A DNA stretch of 36,201 bases from Actinomycetes bacterium (GTDB lineage: Bacteria > Actinomycetota > Actinomycetes > Streptosporangiales > Streptosporangiaceae), in the NCBI GenBank assembly GCA_025964575.1, contig JAOPYO010000269.1:1-36201 (forward strand), given 5' to 3'. Of the stretch, positions 16,272 to 22,233 are shown in pieces. The first letter of the stretch is position 1, and each line of letters opens with the position of its first letter. The notes beneath the pieces were generated by a model that was given only the letters and a program-made list of their open reading frames with translations, did no database searches and was not told the DNA's origin. The translations under genes were made by a program, and so were the position numbers.

Positions 16272-19139
16272 TCACCAAGCTACGCCTGTAATCTTGAATG
16301 CGCCCCAAACAGCGAGGTGGTCCGTACCGTATACGTCCAGTTCAGCGCGCCATTGAGGGCGGTGGGTATCGAGGAAGTCCTGAAGGAAGGACTCGGGTGT
16401 CTCTTCAAGGGAGAAATGCAGGTTTCTCCAACCGCTCTTGCGGAGGTAACCCACGGCGCGTTGGTAGCCCTTGATGGGTGATTCGCCCATGGCGACGCTG
16501 GCGTGCAGGAGGATCGAGAAGATGAGCGCGCAAGGGTCGTAAATCTCCCAGAGTGTGGAGACGACGGCCCGTACGCCACGGGCAAGGAAGGCTCCGTCGA
16601 TGCCGCGGAGCGTGTGGACCGCCGGGGTCCTGCTGCCGGTACCGGAGGTTCTGCACGCGTTCAAGGTCAGGAGCTCAACCCCGCCGAGGTCGGGATGGGC
16701 GAGTACATGACCGCTGGTAAGGAGGGATCTTCCGAGGGAGGTACCTGCCAGGACTAGGCCGTCGGACCACTGGTCGGAGTCCGTGAAGGCGTGGCCGGAG
16801 AAGTTGACGATGCTGGAGCCGGTCATGGCCTGGAGCACAGCGTCGCGGGTGGCTGCTTGTTCGGTGATGGTCGTGGCATCTGGGTAGAGGGCGGTGAGCG
16901 CGCGGGTTTCGAGCTCCGGTCCGATCAGCGGCTTGAATCCTGGGACGCCAGCTCCTGAATGCGAGATCAAGACAGGGGGTCGGGATGCGCGCCGACGGTC
17001 GCTCAGGTGACTGACAAGCCTGAGGGTGGGCGCGTAGACGACCTCGTCGAAGTAGTCGAGCATGCAGGCGTCTCCGTGATCTGCATGCAATGAGACGGCG
17101 TGGAGCGGTAGTTGGTCGAGGGGGGATACCGGGCTCAGAATGAGCCGCTTGGTTCCGGTAGGGACGGAGGCGACGATGCCCTGGGCAACATCACGCAGGG
17201 CCATCAGGCCATCAGGCCCGTAGTGAGCCAATTCCGCTCGTGCTCGTAGGCCTGCCGGCGCCCACGCGGTGCTGACCTCATGCAAGCGACGAACGGAAAC
17301 TCTCAGAAAGTACATCTCAACCAGCGGATGTGAGTCCTGCCTGCTCAGGCAGACCGCGTAGAGGTCCCCCTTCACGATCGTCAGGTGGACGAACGACGTC
17401 TCGTCGTCCGGCAGGAGAGCCGCGAGCGGTGCGAGTCTGTCCTCGACAGGAGTTCTCCGCTGGTATCGGCCACGAGCGACCTCCCGAGCACGCTCCTTTT
17501 CCTCGATCGCGTTCGCGAGCGAGGCGGTCAGGGCAGCGGCTTCGCGCCCGTCGAGCCGTGCGGCCGAGAGTTCGGCTCGTGCCTTTGCCGCCGTTCTGGT
17601 CGCACTCTGGAAACGGGCCTGCTCTGCCGTCGCCCCGGTCGACGGCGTGCTGGTCAGCTCGTCCAGGAGGTCTTCGGCTTTGGCGTTCTCGCAGAGCTCG
17701 AACGCATTGATCGAGATCTGCGCAGCGTCGTAGGTGGTGAATGCATCCTGGAGCGCGTTCATGTCATCACCGACGAGAGCCCGCAAGGACCGCGTGGCCT
17801 CGGTCTGGATGACCTGGCAAAGCTCTGCGGGCAGCTGAACGGCCATGGCGCCTACTACCCCGACCTCGCCATGATCGTTAAGGCGCAGGATGGTCAAACG
17901 TACATAGCCGGCCGCGCCAAGGTGCAACAGCTCCCATGCGTGCTTGATGCTCGTCAGAGGGTAGGTGAAAGTGATCCGCAGATCACCGTCCTCGCAGTCG
18001 TCGGGCACGAACAGTGCCAGGTGCATTATCTCGTCGTCAAGAAAATGTCCGAACTCCCAGCGATCATTTTTGTCCAGCAGGCCCCGGAGAAGCGTTTCAT
18101 GCACCTCCGTTTCCGCCGTGGTCAGCCAGACCGGATAGGGGCCGACCCGCCGATGCCAGTTCCTCGCCCCTTCAGCAACCACATGATCACCGATCCACGA
18201 TGGCGCGGCATACGGCTGATTCGCCAGATCGGCGCGCGTGGGAAGGGCTCCGCCGATCTGGAATTCCTCCTGTTCGATACCGCTTAGGGCGGCCAAGGCC
18301 TGGTGGCGGTAGAGACTGTCCTCGTCGGCTTGGCTCGCGAGCCAAGCTTCGAACCCGGTCAGCGCCATGACGAACTGCTGGAGCCGTTGATCCCAACTCA
18401 GGAAGTCCCGGTTCACCGATTCCCGAAGCTCGTTGTCCATGGGTACGAGGGCCAGATATTCATCGAGCCTCCTGCGTATCCGGACTCTTCGTGCCGCTTC
18501 GACGAGGTCCGGCCGACCGGCACGTGCCGCCGGATGCGCGAGCAGCCATTCCTCCATCCCTCGCTCAAGCGCCCCACGGACCTCTTCCCTCCGGGTGATC
18601 AACACCAGATGCCCGGTCGGCACTTTGAGTAGGTCCTCGGGCAAAAGCGCGTAGGGGGTGTACTTGTTCGTGACCATCGCGTCGAGCGCCGGCTCGTCAT
18701 CCACATCCCAGAGTTCGATGAGATCCTGTCGGATCTCTTCTGGCGAGTAGAGCAGTGACCGGTCGCCTACCCAGAGTTCGAGAAGAAGCTCGTAACACTC
18801 ACCGATGTTCCACCAGGCAGTCCGGTGAATTCTGCCAGCACGAACCGCCCGAACCACCGGCTCCACCAGCGAGTAGACGAGGGTTTCCCTGTCCAATGAA
18901 AACACGAGTTGCCGAGCCTGAAGACGCTCAGCGATCTCCTCGGGACTGTCGGCGTGAAGGTCACGGAACGCGATGTAGACGAGGGTTAGGGCCTTGGCCA
19001 AGTCTCCGTGCCCGGCGCGAAAGCCGAAGAGGTGGTCCGCTCTCTCCGCCTGATCCGGGCCAAGCAGGCCGTCGATGACCTGCTCCACCTCGGCGGAGAC
19101 CCACGCGTCGCGAACATCGCACATCTCGTCGAAGTCCAC
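16272..19139 (-). CDS. CHAT-domain (caspase-like) protease with long helical N-terminal region
   Basis: A 955-aa protein. The C-terminal 320 residues form a CHAT peptidase domain of the caspase/separase clan. The catalytic histidine is in NFSGHAFTDSDQW (about residue 783) and the cysteine in LLTLNACRTSG (about residue 829, codon 16653-16655). GIDGAFLARGVRAVVSTLWE and WGAFKITG are typical closing elements. The N-terminal 600 residues are mostly helical, with no transmembrane segment or recognised NTPase, and include a coiled-coil-like stretch (SATRTAAKARAELSAARL). GTG 19139 is chosen because GGAGGA precedes it and GC-rich third positions begin there; the frame is open to TTG 19262, but those codons look non-coding. 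CHAT proteases serve in bacterial conflict and programmed death systems (known). The substrate here is unknown, and no partner sensor is adjacent. Confidence 0.9.
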   Translation of the reverse strand: MDFDEMCDVRDAWVSAEVEQVIDGLLGPDQAERADHLFGFRAGHGDLAKALTLVYIAFRDLHADSPEEIAERLQARQLVFSLDRETLVYSLVEPVVRAVRAGRIHRTAWWNIGECYELLLELWVGDRSLLYSPEEIRQDLIELWDVDDEPALDAMVTNKYTPYALLPEDLLKVPTGHLVLITRREEVRGALERGMEEWLLAHPAARAGRPDLVEAARRVRIRRRLDEYLALVPMDNELRESVNRDFLSWDQRLQQFVMALTGFEAWLASQADEDSLYRHQALAALSGIEQEEFQIGGALPTRADLANQPYAAPSWIGDHVVAEGARNWHRRVGPYPVWLTTAETEVHETLLRGLLDKNDRWEFGHFLDDEIMHLALFVPDDCEDGDLRITFTYPLTSIKHAWELLHLGAAGYVRLTILRLNDHGEVGVVGAMAVQLPAELCQVIQTEATRSLRALVGDDMNALQDAFTTYDAAQISINAFELCENAKAEDLLDELTSTPSTGATAEQARFQSATRTAAKARAELSAARLDGREAAALTASLANAIEEKERAREVARGRYQRRTPVEDRLAPLAALLPDDETSFVHLTIVKGDLYAVCLSRQDSHPLVEMYFLRVSVRRLHEVSTAWAPAGLRARAELAHYGPDGLMALRDVAQGIVASVPTGTKRLILSPVSPLDQLPLHAVSLHADHGDACMLDYFDEVVYAPTLRLVSHLSDRRRASRPPVLISHSGAGVPGFKPLIGPELETRALTALYPDATTITEQAATRDAVLQAMTGSSIVNFSGHAFTDSDQWSDGLVLAGTSLGRSLLTSGHVLAHPDLGGVELLTLNACRTSGTGSRTPAVHTLRGIDGAFLARGVRAVVSTLWEIYDPCALIFSILLHASVAMGESPIKGYQRAVGYLRKSGWRNLHFSLEETPESFLQDFLDTHRPQWRAELDVYGTDHLAVWGAFKITGVAW

Positions 19140-19297
19140 CTGTCCTCCAACGCCCAAGCGCTCGCAAAAATGTCCGTTCGTAGCCCTATCCTCATACGGG
19201 ACCCGAACCCATACAAGACCACTGAGGATGTGCGGAGGGCTGTCAGATCCCGCAGACACCAAACACCATCGGGCAGATCGGACTACTCGTCCTGTTT

Positions 19298-19897
19298 GTG
19301 CTTCCTGGAGTCAGCTACCAGTTCGCGCGCGAACGTTTCCGGGGCCCGGGCCCCCGCCAGCGCGACCTTGCCGAACGCGTCCTCCTGGCTGTCGCCGCCA
19401 GCATCGTCCTGGACACTGTCTACGTCGCAGTATTCGGCAGAACGCTCATCAATCTGATCTTCAAGAAGAACGCAGGTTGGATCCCGGCTTCGGACCCGCG
19501 CCCCGTGGCTGTCTTCGCCCTGATCCTGCTGTTCGCCGTCCCGGCGGCCTTGGCCTGGGCGATCTCCCGGCGAGAGGGGCGACAGCAAAAGTCCGTCTAC
19601 GACCCCACGCCCCCATGGCGACACGCGATCGACGATCGCGACCCATGTTTCATTCGGGCACGTACCAAGAGCGGACACTGGGTCGGCGGCTGGTTCGGCA
19701 ACAACTCAAACCTCGCCCTCCACAGCCCACTCGACATCTTCCTAGAATCGGCCTGGGAAATGACCTTCGACGGTCGATTTAACCAACGCGTCGACGGCAG
19801 CTGCGGCCTCTACCTCCGCCTCGACGACCTTGAATACCTCGAGTTCATCGACCCGCAGACCACGAACGAGGGTGCAACTCATGACGACCAGCCCTAG
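19298..19897 (+). CDS. DUF6338 membrane protein, start apparently lost
   Basis: Recognised as DUF6338: a hydrophobic N terminus with LPGVSYQFARERFRGPGP, a second membrane segment (AVAASIVLDTVYVAVFG), a third (FALILLFAVPAALAWAIS) and a soluble C-terminal domain (GHWVGGWFGNNSN, YLRLDDLEYLEFIDP). Family members normally start some ten residues earlier. In-frame codons from about 19259 read PNTIGQIGLLVLFVLPGV, exactly the expected N terminus, but no ATG/GTG/TTG precedes them and a stop lies at 19223-19225. Translation may begin at GTG 19298 with a shortened helix, or the gene is damaged. It overlaps the next small gene by 17 bases. DUF6338 genes usually travel with such a partner; function unknown. 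Confidence 0.8.
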   Translation: MLPGVSYQFARERFRGPGPRQRDLAERVLLAVAASIVLDTVYVAVFGRTLINLIFKKNAGWIPASDPRPVAVFALILLFAVPAALAWAISRREGRQQKSVYDPTPPWRHAIDDRDPCFIRARTKSGHWVGGWFGNNSNLALHSPLDIFLESAWEMTFDGRFNQRVDGSCGLYLRLDDLEYLEFIDPQTTNEGATHDDQP

Positions 19898-20069
19898 CCG
19901 ACCAGCGAGGATCCTCATCGACCCACCCGAAGAGCGGGGCTACCGGCCAAAGAAGATCGTCGAAGAACCGACCCAACCACCGACAGGGCGACCCGGCATG
20001 AGCTCACCTGAACCCGAACCCACCGACGTTTCTCCGCAGGCGGCCGGTGACGATAGCGCGACGGAGTAG
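19881..20069 (+). CDS. Small proline-rich partner of DUF6338
   Basis: A 62-aa protein from ATG 19881 rich in Pro, Glu and Thr: ARILIDPPEERGYRPKKIVE followed by an acidic tail. It looks disordered. The RGYRPKKIV-EP motif is shared with the short proteins that often follow DUF6338 genes (family impression, not a search). It overlaps the end of the DUF6338 gene, which supports co-expression. Confidence 0.65.
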   Translation: MTTSPSRPARILIDPPEERGYRPKKIVEEPTQPPTGRPGMSSPEPEPTDVSPQAAGDDSATE

Positions 20070-20467
20070 GGAGACGAGTACGGGCTCCCCGTAGCACGGG
20101 ATACCCCATACGCAGAGGGAGATGGCTCGGCTACGAACAGACTGGATCCCCATAAGAGAAGACCGACGACCGCCACAGCTGTGGGCCCGAATGGGGCCGG
20201 ACTGGCCTTGACCGGCCCGCCCCCTTCAGAATTAAAACATGCTCCGACCTGCGAAAACGAAATTTCGATCACTGGTCTAGACCCACAATTATACGAAACA
20301 GGACAGTGCGAATGCTCAACCTCCTGCCGAACCTTCGGACCTCCCCCTGACAGGGTCAACCTGGAGAGATGTGCCCAAGCTGGACAGGGCAGCGGTCCCA
20401 CCGCGCCCCCACGAGTACAGCCCAGCGACGAAACCGTCGCCCCGAAACCAAGCCGGTGGATCTGGGT
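20070..20467. other. Noncoding region containing an attachment-site relic
   Basis: About 400 bases with no supported gene. The stretch 20181-20315 is a diverged copy of the sequence to the left of the right attachment site (separate entry). The rest, 20316-20467, shows short open frames without start signals (for example a proline-rich frame ending near 20474) and probably contains the downstream end of the leftward 158-aa gene. Confidence 0.45.
20181..20315 (+). repeat. Decayed copy of the right attachment-site arm
   Basis: This stretch aligns with 35801-35948. Shared blocks in the same order are GTGGG.CCGA, CCGGACTGGCCTTGAC followed by GCCC, GCTC.GACCTGC.AAAAC, and ACCCACAATTA..CGA.ACAG followed by GACA.TGC.AATGC. 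Similarity ends just inside the tRNA-derived core, where the right copy continues into the full repeat and this one does not. It is most simply a relic of the right end of an older related element, so the island is composite. No integrase lies next to it. Confidence 0.75.
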
Positions 20468-20944
20468 TCAGTAGTTCCAATCCAGCTGCTGAAGCACTTG
20501 TGGTACGGATTCGAGCGAGAGAGGCCCTACGAGTTCCCGTACAGTCGATGATTCCAGGAGTTCGTAACTATCCAGCGAACTATAGAAATGATCTCCGTCC
20601 CAGATCATCGTGAGCCGGGTGAAGGTGTCCTCACCGCCACCGTCGTAGTAGGAAAAATCGCCGTGATGAAGCAGCCAGAGCGTTGAGGTGGGAGAAAGGG
20701 TTCCTGCGAGTTCGGAGAGGCGAAGCAACGCTTCCGCCACCTTTGCCGGCTCGCTTCCGATATCGCGATGATCCGGATTGCTCCGAATTTCGGAGATAAC
20801 CACTATGGGTTTGTCGTCCAGTGGCTCGAACACTCGAGCAAGGCAGTGGGCTTCGCCGTTATCGTGAAGCCATTTCAGGATGGTTTTGAAGACCCGAGTT
20901 CCATGCTTGTCTATTTCCATAATCGTATGCCTGGTCTCCGTCAT
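20468..20944 (-). CDS. Hypothetical protein, candidate immunity gene
   Basis: A 158-aa soluble acidic protein from ATG 20944. It has alternating helices and strands: KTILKWLHDNGEAHCLARVF, DDKPIVVISEIRSNPDHRD, PTSTLWLLHHGDFSYYDGGG, STVRELVGPLSLESVPQVLQ. Its codons are less GC-biased than the secretion genes, which suggests separate acquisition. No domain was recognised. Size, acidity and location beyond the end of the secretion-system effector fit an immunity protein, but the rightward amidase gene separates them, so the link is weak. A general accessory protein is equally possible. Confidence 0.72.
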   Translation of the reverse strand: MTETRHTIMEIDKHGTRVFKTILKWLHDNGEAHCLARVFEPLDDKPIVVISEIRSNPDHRDIGSEPAKVAEALLRLSELAGTLSPTSTLWLLHHGDFSYYDGGGEDTFTRLTMIWDGDHFYSSLDSYELLESSTVRELVGPLSLESVPQVLQQLDWNY

Positions 20945-21021
20945 CTCGCAGCTCCACGCGACTCGGCATCGACGATCACTGGGCAGTATATCCTTGCGTC
21001 ATAGGCCGTCGAAGGAGATAG

Positions 21022-22233
21022 ATGCTGCGGGGAGATCGGTATCTGCAGCTCGGTGCCACCGACATAGGCCACTTGGTCTCTCAGGGTGAACTTGGTGCGG
21101 CCGACGTGATCTCGTCCGCACTAGAGCGCCTGTCCGGGGTGGACCGATGGCTTCGGGCGTTCACCGAGGTATGGCCGGACCGAGCCCGAGGTCTTGCGGA
21201 CGAGGTCGATGGATCGGGCGTGCGGACCTCGTTGCCCTTGGCCGGGGTTCCGATCGGGGTGAAGGCGTGGGACGGCCTGACGTCGTTCGCGGCCGACCGC
21301 CTGATCCGAGCAGGTTGTGTTCCCCTCGGTTTGACATCCGTACCCTCTGGCACCGAGTGGCAGACCTGGGGACGGACCGAGAGGGGGCCAACCGCGAACC
21401 CATGGTGTCCGGACCGTGTTCCCGGTGGATCCTCCGCTGGATCCGCGGCTGCGGTAGCGGCAGGCATAGTGCCCATGGCCACAGCGAGCGATGGTGCTGG
21501 GTCGACCCGCATTCCCGCGGCATGGTGCGGGATTGTTGGGATCAAACCGACCAATGGGATTCTCCCAACTCGTGATGAGAGCGGGCTGAATGTTCCTGGC
21601 GTGGTGGCACGTAACGTGGCTGACGTCGAGCTGGCGTTGTCCTTGCTGATGAAAGATCTCGGTGCCGCTGTTCACTTTCGCGGGGCTTCTCGAAACGAGA
21701 TGCCGTCGCGCGCCTTCTGGTCGTCGGACCTGGGTTTTGTGGACTGCGACCGGGAAGTTGCGGATGTGGCGTACGCGGCAGCCCGTAAGCTTGCCGATGC
21801 AGGAGAGATCACGTGGTCGAGCGACTCGTTGGAGTTGCGGGATCCGTGGCCGGCCTGGCGAGTTGCGAGAGGTATGGACGCTCCTCACCCGGAAGCGACG
21901 GAAATTCGAAGTCACAACCAGCGTGCGCTTGATGAACTGTTCACATCGGTTGACGTTCTTGTCACCCCCACGACTCCGAACCGGCCCCACCCGCACAGTG
22001 GTCCTGGACAGACGATGAGTGTGGGATTTACCTCCGTCTTCAATCTCAGCGGCCATCCGTGCATCAGCGTCCCGGCGGGCCTGACCACCGATGGACTGCC
22101 CGTCGGCCTGCAGATCGTCGGGGCGCACCATGAAGAACATCGGATCCTGCGCCTTGCCCGTGCTTTGGAAATTGCGGCTCCGTGGTCCAGGCCAGATATC
22201 GAGGGGGGTAGTTATCTGTTCGGCATGGCCTAA
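21022..22233 (+). CDS. Amidase-signature family hydrolase
   Basis: A 403-aa cytoplasmic enzyme of the GatA/AtzF-like amidase family, hydrolysing a C-N amide bond; the substrate is unknown. The Ser-cisSer-Lys triad is visible: Lys81 in LAGVPIGVKAWDG, the cis-serine in PGGSSAGSAAAVAAG (about 134-148), and nucleophile Ser161 in SDGAGSTRIPAAWCGIVG, where relatives usually have DGGGS or DTGGS. The spacing from Lys81 to the cis-serine is roughly 20 residues shorter than I expect, and the protein is short for the family (often 450-490), so the substrate pocket is probably altered. The terminal block FTSVFNLSGHPCISVPAG is intact. ATG 21022 has AGGAGATAG upstream. Its stop overlaps the convergent FolD-effector stop by two bases. 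Confidence 0.88.
   Translation: MLRGDRYLQLGATDIGHLVSQGELGAADVISSALERLSGVDRWLRAFTEVWPDRARGLADEVDGSGVRTSLPLAGVPIGVKAWDGLTSFAADRLIRAGCVPLGLTSVPSGTEWQTWGRTERGPTANPWCPDRVPGGSSAGSAAAVAAGIVPMATASDGAGSTRIPAAWCGIVGIKPTNGILPTRDESGLNVPGVVARNVADVELALSLLMKDLGAAVHFRGASRNEMPSRAFWSSDLGFVDCDREVADVAYAAARKLADAGEITWSSDSLELRDPWPAWRVARGMDAPHPEATEIRSHNQRALDELFTSVDVLVTPTTPNRPHPHSGPGQTMSVGFTSVFNLSGHPCISVPAGLTTDGLPVGLQIVGAHHEEHRILRLARALEIAAPWSRPDIEGGSYLFGMA

Noticed and set aside
20316..20467. Continuation of a full attachment core after the relic arm
   Set aside because: Past AATGC the sequence no longer resembles the tRNA 3' end, so this is an arm relic and not a usable attachment site.
21121..22140. 339-codon minus-strand frame across the amidase gene
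   Set aside because: Antisense to a clear amidase with catalytic motifs; composition is arginine/proline-rich as expected of a shadow frame.
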